This document shows positions 30,377-44,700 of a DNA stretch of 64,000 nucleotides, one piece after another. Made by a program: the position numbers and the translations under genes. Numbering within the stretch: the stretch's first letter is position 1; each line of letters begins with the position of its first letter. Where the stretch lies: contig OZ020623.1 in the NCBI GenBank assembly GCA_963971575.1, forward strand, positions 18,230,980 to 18,294,979, written 5' to 3'. This DNA comes from Liopterus haemorrhoidalis. Its lineage: Eukaryota; Arthropoda; Insecta; Coleoptera; Dytiscidae. The notes under the pieces are model-generated. The model worked only from the letters and a program-made list of their open reading frames with translations, did not search any database and was not told where the DNA came from.

Positions 30377-33300
30377 ACAAGTTTTCATGTTAAACGTGTA
30401 TTTTGAAAATTCAACTATTTCGTTGCTATTTTCTGTCAATAACATCAAATTTCTTCGTCCGAAACCAAAATAAGTATTATGTACTTCTAAAACATGCTGC
30501 ACTTAACAAGTTTTCAAGTAAAACGTGAATTTTGAAAATTCCAATATTTCGTTGCTATTTTCTGTCAATAATATCATATTTCTTCGTCCGAAACCAAAAT
30601 AAATGTTATGTACTTCCAAAACATGTTGCGCTTAACCAGTTTTCAAGTAAAACGTGAATTTTGAAAATTCAACTATTTCGTTGCTCATTTCTGTCAATAA
30701 TATCATATTTCTTCGTCCGAAACCAAAATAAATGTTATGTACTTCTAAAACATGTTGCGCTTAACCAGTTTTCAAGTAAAACGTGAATTTTGAAAACTCA
30801 ACTATTTCGTTGCTATTTTCTGTCAATGACATCATAATTCTTGGTCAGAAACCAAAATTAGTGTTATGTACTTCTAAAACATGTTGCGCTTAGCCAGTTT
30901 TCAAGTAAAACGTGAATTTTGAAAATTCAAATATTGCGTTGCTATTTCATGTCATTAACATCATTATTCTTGGTCAGAAACCAAAATTAGTGTTACGTTC
31001 TTCTAAAACATAATGCGCTTAACAAGTTTTCAGGTAAAACGTGAATTTGGAAAATTCAACTATTTCGTTGCTATTTTATGTCATTAACATCATTATTCTT
31101 GGTCAGAAACCAAAATTAGTGTTATGTACTTCTAAAACATGTTGCGCTTAACAAGTTTTCAGGTAAAACGTGAATTTGGAAAATTCAACTATTTCGTTGC
31201 TATTTTATGTCATTAACATCATTATTCTTGGTCAGAAACCAAAATTAGTGTTATGTACTTCTAAAACATGTCGCGCTTAACAAGTATTCAGGTAAAACGT
31301 GAATTTGGAAAATTCAACTATTTCGTTGCTATTTTCTGTCAATAACATCATAATTCTTGGTCAGAAACCAAAATTAGTGTTATGTACTTCTAAAACATTT
31401 TGCGCTTAGCCAGTTTTCAAGTTAAACGTGAATTTTGAAAATTTATCTGTTTCGTTGCTATTTTCTGTCAATAATATCATAATTCTTGGTTAGAAACCAA
31501 AATTAGTGTTATGTACTTCTAAAACATGTTGCGCTTAACCAGTTTTCAAGTAAAACGTGAATTTTGAAAATTCAACTATTTCGTTGCTATTTTCTGTCAA
31601 TAACATCATAATTCTTGGTCAGAAACCAAAATTAGTGTTATGTACTTCTAAAACATGTTGCGCTTAGCCAGTTTTCAACTTAAACGTGAATTTTGAAAAT
31701 TCAACTGTTTCGTTGCCATTTTCTGTCAATAATATCATAATTCTTGGTCAGAAACCAAAATTAGTGTTATGTACTTCTAAAACATGTTGCGCTTAACCAG
31801 TTTTCAAGTAAAACGTGAATTTTGAAAATTCAACTATTTCGTTGCTATTTTCTGTCAATAACATCATAATTCTTGGTCAGAAACCAAAATTAGTGTTATG
31901 TACTTCTAAAACATGTTGCGCTTAACCAGTTTTCAAGTAAAACGTGAATTTTGAAAATTCAACTATTTCGTTGCTATTTTCTGTCAATAATATCATAATT
32001 CTTGGTCAGAAACCAAAATTAGTGTTATGTACTTCTTAAACATGTTGCGCTTAACCAGTTTTCAAGTAAAACGTGAATTTCGAAAATTCAACTATTTCGT
32101 TGCTATTTTATGTCATTAACATCATTATTCTTGGTCAGAAACCAAAATTAGGGTTATGTACTTCTAAAACATGTTGCGCTTAACCAGTTTTCAAGTAAAA
32201 CGTGAATTTGAAAAATTCAACTATTTCGTTGCTATTTTATGTCATTAACATCATTATTCTTGGTCAGAAACCAAAATTAGTGTTATGTACTTCTAAAACA
32301 TGTTGCGCTTAACAAGTATTCAGGTAAAACGTGAATTTTGAAAATTCAACTGTTTCGTTGCTATTTTCTGTCAATTATATCATAATTCTTGGTCAGAAAC
32401 CCAAATTAGTGTTATGTACTTCTTAAACATGTTGCGCTTAGCCAGTTTTCAAGTTAAACGTGAATTTTGAAAATTCAACTATTTCGTTGCTATTTTCTGT
32501 CAATAATATCATAATTCTTGGTCAGAAACCAAAATTAGTGTTATGTACTTCTAAAACATGTTGCGCTTAACAAGTTTTCATGTGAAACGTGTATTTTGAA
32601 AATTCAAATATTTCGTTGCTATTTTCTGTCAATTACATTATTTCTTCGTCAGAAACCAAAATAAGTGTTATGTACTTCTAAAACATGTTGCGCTTAACAA
32701 GTATTCAGGTAAAACGTGAATGTTGAAAATTCAACTATTTCGTTGCTATTTTATTTCATTAACATCATTATTCTTGGTCAGAAACCAAAATAAGTGTTAC
32801 GTTCTTCTAAAACATGTTGCGCTTAGCCAGTTTTCAAGTAAAACGTGAATTTGAAAAATTCAACTATTTCGTTGCTATTTTATGTCATTAACATCATTAT
32901 TCTTGGTCAGAAACCAAAATTAGTGTTATGTACTTCTAAAACATGTTGCGCTTAACAAGTATTCAGGTAAAACGTGAATTTTGAAAATTCAACTGTTTCG
33001 TTGCTATTTTCTGTCAATTATATCATAATTCTTGGTCAGAAACCAAAATTAGTGTTATGTACTTCTTAAACATGTTGCGCTTAGCCAGTTTTCAAGTTAA
33101 ACGTGAATTTTGAAAATTCAACTATTTCGTTGCTATTTTCTGTCAATAATATCATAATTCTTGGTCAGAAACCAAAATTAGTGTTATGTACTTCTAAAAC
33201 ATGTTGCGCTTAACCAGTTTTCAAGTAAAACGTGAATTTTGAAAATTCAACTATTTCGTTGCTATTTTCTGTCAATAACATCATAATTCTTGGTCAGAAA

Positions 33301-33850
33301 CCAAAATTAGTGTTATGTACTTCTAAAACATGTTGCGCTTAACCAGTTTTCAAGTAAAACGTGAATTTGGAAAATTCAACTATTTCGTTGCTATTTTCTG
33401 TCAATGACATCATAATTCTTGGTCAGAAACCAAAATTAGTGTTATGTACTTCTAAAACATGTTGCGCTTAGCCAGTTTTCAAGTAAAACGTGAATTTTGA
33501 AAATTCAACTATTTCGTTGCTATTTTATGTCATTAACATCATTATTCTTGGTCAGAAACCAAAATTAGTGTTACGTACTTCTAAAACATAATGCGCTTAA
33601 CAAGTTTTCAGGTAAAACGTGAATTTGGAAAATTCAACTATTTCGTTGCTATTTTATGTCATTAACATCATTATTCTTGGTCAGTAACCAAAGTTAGTGT
33701 TATGCTCTTCTAAAACATGTTGCGCTTAACAAGTATTCAGGTAAAACGTGAATTTGGAAAATTCAACTATTTCGTTGCTATTTTATGTCATTAACATCAT
33801 AATTCTTGGTCAGAAACCAAAATTAGTGTTATGTACTTCTAAAACATGTT

Positions 33851-36800
33851 GCGCTTAACAAGTATTCAGGTAAAACGTGAACTTGGAAAATTCAACTATT
33901 TCGTTGCAATTTTCTGTCAATAACATTATAATTCTTGGTTAGAAACCAAAATTAGTGTTATGTACTTCTAAAACATGTTGCGCTTAACCAGTTTTCAAGT
34001 AAAACGTAAATTTTGAAAATTCAACTATTTCGATGCTATTTTCTGTCAATGACATCATAATTCTTGGTCAGAAACCAAAATTAATGTTATGTACTTCTAA
34101 AACATGTTGCGCTTAGCCAGTTTTCAAGTAAAACGTGAATTTGGAAAATTCAACTATTTCGTTGCTATTTTATGTCATTAACATCATTATTCTTGGTCAG
34201 AAACCAAAATTAGTGTTATGTACTTCTAAAACATGTTGGGCTTAACCAGTTTTCAAGTAAAACGTGAATTTGAAAAATTCAACTATTTCGTTGCTATTTT
34301 ATGTCATTAACATCATTATTCTTGGTCAGAAACCAAAATTAGTGTTACGTACTTCTAAAACATAATGCGCTTAACAAGTTTTCAGGTAAAACGTGAATTT
34401 GGAAAATTCAACTATTTCGTTGCTATTTTATGTCATTAACATCATAATTCTTGGTCAGAAACCAAAATTAGTGTTATGTACTTCTAAAACATGTTGCGCT
34501 TAACAAGTATTCAGGTAAAACGTGAACTTGGAAAATTCAACTATTTCGTTGCTATTTTTTGTCAATAACATCATAATTCTTGGTAAGAAACCAAAATTAG
34601 TGTTATGTACTTCTAAAACATGTTGCGCTTAACCAGTTTTCAAGTAAAACGTGAATTTGGAAAATTCAACTATTTCGTTGCTATTTTATGTCATTAACAT
34701 CATTAATCTTGGTCAGAAACCAAAATTAGTGTTATGTACTTCTAAAACATGTTGCGCTTAACAAGTATTCAGGTAAAACGTGAATTTTGAAAATTCAACT
34801 GTTTCGTTGCTATTTTCTGTCAATTATATCATAATTCTTGGTCAGAAACCAAAATTAGTTTTATGTACTTCTAAAACATGTTGCGCTTAGCCAGTTTTCA
34901 AGTTAAACGTGAATTTTGAAAATTCAACTATTTCGTTGCTATTTTCTGTCAATAATATCATAATTCTTGGTCAGAAACCAAAATTAGTGTTATGTACTTC
35001 TAAAACATGTTGCGCTTAACCAGTTTTCAAGTAAAACGTGAATTTTGAAAATTCAACTATTTCGTTGCTATTTTCTGTCAATAACCTCATAATTCTTGGT
35101 CAGAAACCAAAATTAGTGTTGTGTACTTCTAAAACATAATGCGCTTAACAAGTATTCAGGTAAAACGTGAATGTTGAAAATTCAACTATTTCGTTGCTAT
35201 TTTATTTCATTAACATCATTATTCTTGGTCAGAAACCAAAATAAGTGTTACGTTCTTCTAAAACATGTTGCGCTTAGCCAGTTTTCAAGTTAAACGTGAA
35301 TTTTGAAAATTCAACTATTTCGTTGCTATTTTCTGTCAATAACATCATAATTCTTGGTCAGAAACCAAAATTAGTGTTATGTACTTCTAAAACATGTTGC
35401 GATTAACCAGTTTTCAAGTAAAACGTGAATTTGGAAAATTCAACTATTTCGTTGCTATTTTCTGTCAATGACATCATAATTCTTGGTCAGAAACCAAAAT
35501 TAGTGTTATGTACTTCTAAAACATAATGCGCTTAACAAGTTTTCAGGTAAAACGTGAATTTGGAAAATTCAACTATTTCGTTGCTATTTTATGTCATTAA
35601 CATCATTATTCTTGGTCAGAAACCAAAATATGTGTTATGTACTTCTAAAACATGTTGCGCTTAACCAGTTTTCAAGTAAAACGTGAATTTGGAAAATTCA
35701 ACTATTTCGTTGCTATTTTATGTCATTAACATCATTATTCTTGGTCAGAAACCAAAATATGTGTTATGTACTTCTAAACCATGTTGCGCTTAACCAGTTT
35801 TAAGTAAAACTTGAATTTTGAAAATTCAACTATTTCTTTGCTATTTTCTGTCAATAATATCATAATTCTTGGTCAGAAACCAAAATTAGTGTTATGTACT
35901 TCTAAAACATGTTGCGCTTAACCAGTTTTCAAGTAAAACGTGAATTTGGAAAATTCAACTATCTCGTTGCTATTTTCTTTCAATAACATCATAATTCTTG
36001 GTCAGAAACCAAAATTAGTGTTATGTACTTCTAAAACATGTTGCGCTTAACCAGTTTTCAAGTAAAACGTGAATTTTGAAAATTCAACTATTTCGTTGCT
36101 ATTTTGTGTCATTAACAACATTTTTCTTGGTCAGAAACCAAAATTAGTGTTATGTACTTCTAAAACATGTCGCACTTAACAAGCTTTCAGGTAAAACGTG
36201 AATTTGGAAAATTCAACTATTTCGTTGCTATTTTCTGTCAATAACATCATAATTCTTGGTCAGAAACCAAAATTAGTGTTATGTACTTCTAAAACATGTT
36301 GCGCTTAACAAGTATTCAGGTAAAACGTGAACTTGGAAAATTCAACTATTTCGTTGCAATTTTCTGTCAATAACATTATAATTCTTGGTTAGAAACCAAA
36401 ATTAGTGTTATGTACTTCTAAAACATGTTGCGCTTAACCAGTTTTCAAGTAAAACGTAAATTTTGAAAATTCAACTATTTCGATGCTATTTTCTGTCAAT
36501 GACATCATAATTCTTGGTCAGAAACCAAAATTAATGTTATGTACTTCTAAAACATGTTGCGCTTAGCCAGTTTTCAAGTAAAACGTGAATTTGGAAAATT
36601 CAACTATTTCGTTGCTATTTTATGTCATTAACATCATTATTCTTGGTCAGAAACCAAAATTAGTGTTATGTACTTCTAAAACATGTTGGGCTTAACCAGT
36701 TTTCAAGTAAAACGTGAATTTGAAAAATTCAACTATTTCGTTGCTATTTTATGTCATTAACATCATTATTCTTGGTCAGAAACCAAAATTAGTGTTACGT

Positions 36801-38750
36801 ACTTCTAAAACATAATGCGCTTAACAAGTTTTCAGGTAAAACGTGAATTTGGAAAATTCAACTATTTCGTTGCTATTTTATGTCATTAACATCATAATTC
36901 TTGGTCAGAAACCAAAATTAGTGTTATGTACTTCTAAAACATGTTGCGCTTAACAAGTATTCAGGTAAAACGTGAACTTGGAAAATTCAACTATTTCGTT
37001 GCTATTTTTTGTCAATAACATCATAATTCTTGGTAAGAAACCAAAATTAGTGTTATGTACTTCTAAAACATGTTGCGCTTAACCAGTTTTCAAGTAAAAC
37101 GTGAATTTGGAAAATTCAACTATTTCGTTGCTATTTTATGTCATTAACATCATTAATCTTGGTCAGAAACCAAAATTAGTGTTATGTACTTCTAAAACAT
37201 GTTGCGCTTAACAAGTATTCAGGTAAAACGTGAATTTTGAAAATTCAACTGTTTCGTTGCTATTTTCTGTCAATTATATCATAATTCTTGGTCAGAAACC
37301 AAAATTAGTTTTATGTACTTCTAAAACATGTTGCGCTTAGCCAGTTTTCAAGTTAAACGTGAATTTTGAAAATTCAACTATTTCGTTGCTATTTTCTGTC
37401 AATAATATCATAATTCTTGGTCAGAAACCAAAATTAGTGTTATGTACTTCTAAAACATGTTGCGCTTAACCAGTTTTCAAGTAAAACGTGAATTTTGAAA
37501 ATTCAACTATTTCGTTGCTATTTTCTGTCAATAACCTCATAATTCTTGGTCAGAAACCAAAATTAGTGTTGTGTACTTCTAAAACATAATGCGCTTAACA
37601 AGTATTCAGGTAAAACGTGAATGTTGAAAATTCAACTATTTCGTTGCTATTTTATTTCATTAACATCATTATTCTTGGTCAGAAACCAAAATAAGTGTTA
37701 CGTTCTTCTAAAACATGTTGCGCTTAGCCAGTTTTCAAGTTAAACGTGAATTTTGAAAATTCAACTATTTCGTTGCTATTTTCTGTCAATAACATCATAA
37801 TTCTTGGTCAGAAACCAAAATTAGTGTTATGTACTTCTAAAACATGTTGCGATTAACCAGTTTTCAAGTAAAACGTGAATTTGGAAAATTCAACTATTTC
37901 GTTGCTATTTTCTGTCAATGACATCATAATTCTTGGTCAGAAACCAAAATTAGTGTTATGTACTTCTAAAACATAATGCGCTTAACAAGTTTTCAGGTAA
38001 AACGTGAATTTGGAAAATTCAACTATTTCGTTGCTATTTTATGTCATTAACATCATTATTCTTGGTCAGAAACCAAAATATGTGTTATGTACTTCTAAAA
38101 CATGTTGCGCTTAACCAGTTTTCAAGTAAAACGTGAATTTGGAAAATTCAACTATTTCGTTGCTATTTTATGTCATTAACATCATTATTCTTGGTCAGAA
38201 ACAGAAATATGTGTTATGTACTTCTAAACCATGTTGCGCTTAACCAGTTTTAAGTAAAACTTGAATTTTGAAAATTCAACTATTTCTTTGCTATTTTCTG
38301 TCAATAATATCATAATTCTTGGTCAGAAACCAAAATTAGTGTTATGTACTTCTAAAACATGTTGCGCTTAACCAGTTTTCAAGTAAAACGTGAATTTGGA
38401 AAATTCAACTATCTCGTTGCTATTTTCTTTCAATAACATCATAATTCTTGGTCAGAAACCAAAATTAGTGTTATGTACTTCTAAAACATGTTGCGCTTAA
38501 CCAGTTTTCAAGTAAAACGTGAATTTTGAAAATTCAACTATTTCGTTGCTATTTTGTGTCATTAACAACATTTTTCTTGGTCAGAAACCAAAATTAGTGT
38601 TATGTACTTCTAAAACATGTCGCACTTAACAAGCTTTCAGGTAAAACGTGAATTTGGAAAATTCAACTATTTCGTTGCTATTTTCTGTCAATAACATCAT
38701 AATTCTTGGTCAGAAACCAAAATTAGTGTTATGTACTTCTAAAACATGTT
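33851..38750. repeat. 2450-bp higher-order repeat, two adjacent copies
   Basis: 33,851-36,300 and 36,301-38,750 each start with GCGCTTAACAAGTATTCAGG followed by the rare GTGAACTTGGAAAATTC and TTGCAATTTTCTG variants. Marker variants such as ATAACCTCATAATTC (35,081 and 37,531) and ACATGTTGGGCTTAACC sit exactly 2450 bp apart. A further copy of the first starts at 47,391. Confidence 0.9.
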
Positions 38751-41700
38751 GCGCTTAACCAGTTTTCAAGTAAAACGTGAATTTGGAAAATTCAACTATT
38801 TCGTTGCTATTTTATGTCATTAACATCATTATTCTTGGTCAGAAACCAAAATTAGTGTTATGTACTTCTAAAACATGTTGCGATTAACCAGTTTTCAAGT
38901 AAAACGTGAATTTGAAAAATTCAACTATTTCGTTGCTATTTTATGTCATTAACATCATTATTCTTGGTCAGAAACCAAAATTAGTGTTATTTACTTCTAA
39001 AACATGTTGCGCTTAACAAGTATTCAGGTAAAACGTGAATTTTGAAAATTCAACTGTTTCGTTGCTATTTTCTGTCAATAATATCATAATTCTTGGTCAG
39101 AAACCAAAATTAGTGTTATGTACTTCTAAAACATGTTGCGCTTAGCCAGTTTTCAAGTTAAACGTGAATTTTGAAAATTCAACTATTTCGTTGCTATTTT
39201 CTGTCAATAATATCATAATTCTTGGTCAGAAACCAAAATTAAGGTTATGTACTTCTAAAACATGTTGCGCTTAACCAGTTTTCAAGTAAAACGTGAATTT
39301 TGAAAATTCAACTATTTCGTTGCTATTTTATGTCATTAACATCATTATTCTTGGTCAGAAACCAAAATATGTGTTATGTACTTCTAAACCATGTTGCGCT
39401 TAACCAGTTTTCAAGTAAAACTTGAATTTTGAAAATTCAACTATTTCTTTGCTATTTTCTGTCAATAATATCATAATTCTTGGTCAGAAACCAAAATTAG
39501 TGTTATGTACTTCTAAAACATGTTGCGCTTAACCAGTTTTCAAGTAAAACGTGAATTTGGAAAATTCAACTATTTCGTTGCTATTTTCTTTCAATAACAT
39601 CATAATTCTTGGTCAGAAACCAAAATTAGTGTTATGTACTTCTAAAACATGTTGCGCTTAACCAGTTTTCAAGTAAAACGTGAATTTTGAAAATTCAACT
39701 ATTTCGTTGCTATTTTGTGTCATTAACAACATTTTTCTTGGTCAGAAACCAAAATTAGTGTTATGTACTTCTAAAACATGTCGCACTTAACAAGCTTTCA
39801 GGTAAAACGTGAATTTGAAAAATTAAACTATTTCGTTGCTATTTTATGTCATTAACATCATTACTCTTGGTCAGAAACCAAAATATGTGTTATGTACTTC
39901 TAAACCATGTTGCGCTTAACCAGTTTTCAAGTAAAACGTGAATTTTAAAAAATTCAACTATTTCGTTGCTATTTTATGTCATTAACATCATTATTCTTGG
40001 TCAGAAACCAAAATATGTGTTATGTACTTCTAAACCATGTTGCGCTTAACCAGTTTTCAAGTAAAACTTGAATTTTGAAAATTCAACTATTTCTTTGCTA
40101 TTTTCTGTCAATAATATCATAATTCTTGGTTAGAAACCAAAATTAGTGTTATGTACTTCTAAAACATGTTGCGCTTAACCAGTTTTCAAGTAAAACGTGA
40201 ATTTGGAAAATTCAACTATTTCGTTGCTATTTTCTGTCAATAACATCATAATTCTTGGTCAGAAACCAAAATTAGTGTTATGTACTTCTAAAACATGTTG
40301 CGCTTAACCAGTTTTCAAGTAAAACGTGAATTTTGAAAATTCAACTATTTCGTTGCTATTTTATGTCATTAACATCATTATTCTTGGTCAGAAACCAAAA
40401 TTAGTGTTATGTACTTCTAAAACATGTTGCGCTTAACCAGTTTTCAAGTAAAACGTGAATTTTAAAAATTCAACTATTTCGTTGCTATTTTATGTCATTA
40501 ACATCATTATTCTTGGTCAGAAACCAAAATATGTGTTATGTACTTCTAAACCATGTTGCGCTTAACCAGTTTTAAGTAAAACTTGAATTTTGAAAATTCA
40601 ACTATTTCTTTGCTATTTTCTGTCAATAATATCATAATTCTTGGTCAGAAACCAAAATTAGTGTTATATACTTCTTAAACATGTTGCGCTTAACCAGTTT
40701 TCAAGTAAAACGTGAATTTTGAAAATTCAACTATTTCGTTGCTATTTTCTGTCAATAACATCATAATTCTTGGTCAGAAACCAAAATTAGTGTTATGTAC
40801 TTCTAAAACATGTTGCGCTTAGCCAGTTTTCAACTTAAACGTGAATTTTGAAAATTCAACTGTTTCGTTGCCATTTTCTGTCAATAATATCATAATTCTT
40901 GGTCAGAAACCAAAATTAGTGTTATGTACTTCTAAAACATGTTGCGCTTAACCAGTTTTCAAGTAAAACGTGAATTTTGAAAATTCAACTATTTCGTTGC
41001 TATTTTCTGTCAATAACATCATAATTCTTGGTCAGAAACCAAAATTAGTGTTATGTACTTCTAAAACATGTTGCGCTTAACCAGTTTTCAAGTAAAACGT
41101 GAATTTTGAAAATTCAACTATTTCGTTGCTATTTTCTGTCAATAATATCATAATTCTTGGTCAGAAACCAAAATTAGTGTTATGTACTTCTTAAACATGT
41201 TGCGCTTAACCAGTTTTCAAGTAAAACGTGAATTTCGAAAATTCAACTATTTCGTTGCTATTTTATGTCATTAACATCATTATTCTTGGTCAGAAACCAA
41301 AATTAGGGTTATGTACTTCTAAAACATGTTGCGCTTAACCAGTTTTCAAGTAAAACGTGAATTTGAAAAATTCAACTATTTCGTTGCTATTTTATGTCAT
41401 TAACATCATTATTCTTGGTCAGAAACCAAAATTAGTGTTATGTACTTCTAAAACATGTTGCGCTTAACAAGTATTCAGGTAAAACGTGAATTTTGAAAAT
41501 TCAACTGTTTCGTTGCTATTTTCTGTCAATTATATCATAATTCTTGGTCAGAAACCCAAATTAGTGTTATGTACTTCTTAAACATGTTGCGCTTAGCCAG
41601 TTTTCAAGTAAAACGTGAATTTGGAAAATTCAACTATCTCGTTGCTATTTTCTTTCAATAACATCATAATTCTTGGTCAGAAACCAAAATTAGTGTTATG

Positions 41701-44700
41701 TACTTCTAAAACATGTTGCGCTTAACCAGTTTTCAAGTAAAACGTGAATTTTGAAAATTCAACTATTTCGTTGCTATTTTGTGTCATTAACAACATTTTT
41801 CTTGGTCAGAAACCAAAATTAGTGTTGTGTACTTCTAAAACATGTTGCGCTTAACCAGTTTTCAAGTAAAACGTGAATTTTGAAAATTCAACTATTTCGT
41901 TGCTATTTTCTGTCAATAACCTCATAATTCTTGGTCAGAAACCAAAATTAGTGTTGTGTACTTCTAAAACATAATGCGCTTAACAAGTATTCAGGTAAAA
42001 CGTGAATGTTGAAAATTCAACTATTTCGTTGCTATTTTATTTCATTAACATCATTATTCTTGGTCAGAAACCAAAATAAGTGTTACGTTCTTCTAAAACA
42101 TGTTGCGCTTAGCCAGTTTTCAAGTTAAACGTGAATTTTGAAAATTCAACTATTTCGTTGCTATTTTCTGTCAATAACATCATAATTCTTGGTCAGAAAC
42201 CAAAATTAGTGTTATGTACTTCTAAAACATGTTGCGATTAACCAGTTTTCAAGTAAAACGTGAATTTGGAAAATTCAACTATTTCGTTGCTATTTTCTGT
42301 CAATGACATCATAATTCTTGGTCAGAAACCAAAATTAGTGTTATGTACTTCTAAAACATAATGCGCTTAACAAGTTTTCAGGTAAAACGTGAATTTGGAA
42401 AATTCAACTATTTCGTTGCTATTTTATGTCATTAACATCATTATTCTTGGTCAGAAACCAAAATATGTGTTATGTACTTCTAAAACATGTTGCGCTTAAC
42501 CAGTTTTCAAGTAAAACGTGAATTTGGAAAATTCAACTATTTCGTTGCTATTTTATGTCATTAACATCATTATTCTTGGTCAGAAACCAAAATATGTGTT
42601 ATGTACTTCTAAACCATGTTGCGCTTAACCAGTTTTAAGTAAAACTTGAATTTTGAAAATTCAACTATTTCTTTGCTATTTTCTGTCAATAATATCATAA
42701 TTCTTGGTCAGAAACCAAAATTAGTGTTATGTACTTCTAAAACATGTTGCGCTTAACCAGTTTTCAAGTAAAACGTGAATTTGGAAAATTCAACTATCTC
42801 GTTGCTATTTTCTTTCAATAACATCATAATTCTTGGTCAGAAACCAAAATTAGTGTTATGTACTTCTAAAACATGTTGCGCTTAACCAGTTTTCAAGTAA
42901 AACGTGAATTTTGAAAATTCAACTATTTCGTTGCTATTTTGTGTCATTAACAACATTTTTCTTGGTCAGAAACCAAAATTAGTGTTATGTACTTCTAAAA
43001 CATGTCGCACTTAACAAGCTTTCAGGTAAAACGTGAATTTGGAAAATTCAACTATTTCGTTGCTATTTTCTGTCAATAACATCATAATTCTTGGTCAGAA
43101 ACCAAAATTAGTGTTATGTACTTCTAAAACATGTTGCGCTTAACCAGTTTTCAAGTAAAACGTGAATTTGGAAAATTCAACTATTTCGTTGCTATTTTAT
43201 GTCATTAACATCATTATTCTTGGTCAGAAACCAAAATTAGTGTTATGTACTTCTAAAACATGTTGCGATTAACCAGTTTTCAAGTAAAACGTGAATTTGA
43301 AAAATTCAACTATTTCGTTGCTATTTTATGTCATTAACATCATTATTCTTGGTCAGAAACCAAAATTAGTGTTATTTACTTCTAAAACATGTTGCGCTTA
43401 ACAAGTATTCAGGTAAAACGTGAATTTTGAAAATTCAACTGTTTCGTTGCTATTTTCTGTCAATAATATCATAATTCTTGGTCAGAAACCAAAATTAGTG
43501 TTATGTACTTCTAAAACATGTTGCGCTTAGCCAGTTTTCAAGTTAAACGTGAATTTTGAAAATTCAACTATTTCGTTGCTATTTTCTGTCAATAATATCA
43601 TAATTCTTGGTCAGAAACCAAAATTAAGGTTATGTACTTCTAAAACATGTTGCGCTTAACCAGTTTTCAAGTAAAACGTGAATTTTGAAAATTCAACTAT
43701 TTCGTTGCTATTTTATGTCATTAACATCATTATTCTTGGTCAGAAACCAAAATATGTGTTATGTACTTCTAAACCATGTTGCGCTTAACCAGTTTTCAAG
43801 TAAAACTTGAATTTTGAAAATTCAACTATTTCTTTGCTATTTTCTGTCAATAATATCATAATTCTTGGTCAGAAACCAAAATTAGTGTTATGTACTTCTA
43901 AAACATGTTGCGCTTAACCAGTTTTCAAGTAAAACGTGAATTTGGAAAATTCAACTATTTCGTTGCTATTTTCTTTCAATAACATCATAATTCTTGGTCA
44001 GAAACCAAAATTAGTGTTATGTACTTCTAAAACATGTTGCGCTTAACCAGTTTTCAAGTAAAACGTGAATTTTGAAAATTCAACTATTTCGTTGCTATTT
44101 TGTGTCATTAACAACATTTTTCTTGGTCAGAAACCAAAATTAGTGTTATGTACTTCTAAAACATGTCGCACTTAACAAGCTTTCAGGTAAAACGTGAATT
44201 TGAAAAATTAAACTATTTCGTTGCTATTTTATGTCATTAACATCATTACTCTTGGTCAGAAACCAAAATATGTGTTATGTACTTCTAAACCATGTTGCGC
44301 TTAACCAGTTTTCAAGTAAAACGTGAATTTTAAAAAATTCAACTATTTCGTTGCTATTTTATGTCATTAACATCATTATTCTTGGTCAGAAACCAAAATA
44401 TGTGTTATGTACTTCTAAACCATGTTGCGCTTAACCAGTTTTCAAGTAAAACTTGAATTTTGAAAATTCAACTATTTCTTTGCTATTTTCTGTCAATAAT
44501 ATCATAATTCTTGGTTAGAAACCAAAATTAGTGTTATGTACTTCTAAAACATGTTGCGCTTAACCAGTTTTCAAGTAAAACGTGAATTTGGAAAATTCAA
44601 CTATTTCGTTGCTATTTTCTGTCAATAACATCATAATTCTTGGTCAGAAACCAAAATTAGTGTTATGTACTTCTAAAACATGTTGCGCTTAACCAGTTTT

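Larger units (their letters stand above)
23640..30830. repeat. Satellite block B
   Basis: Diagnostic variants are TTTTCATGTAAAACGTGTAT, TTCTGTCAATAACATCATAT and TTCGTCCGAAACC. Contains the 55-bp truncated monomer (25,011-25,065), the 95-bp monomers (27,519-27,613 and its copy) and a tandem 2417-bp higher-order repeat. In the plus direction many consecutive monomers are free of stops, giving frames of up to 249 codons made of a 43-residue repeat (LFRCYFLSITSYFFVRNQNK core). These reflect the period being a multiple of three and are not called as genes. The last 450 bp grade toward block C. Confidence 0.85.
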
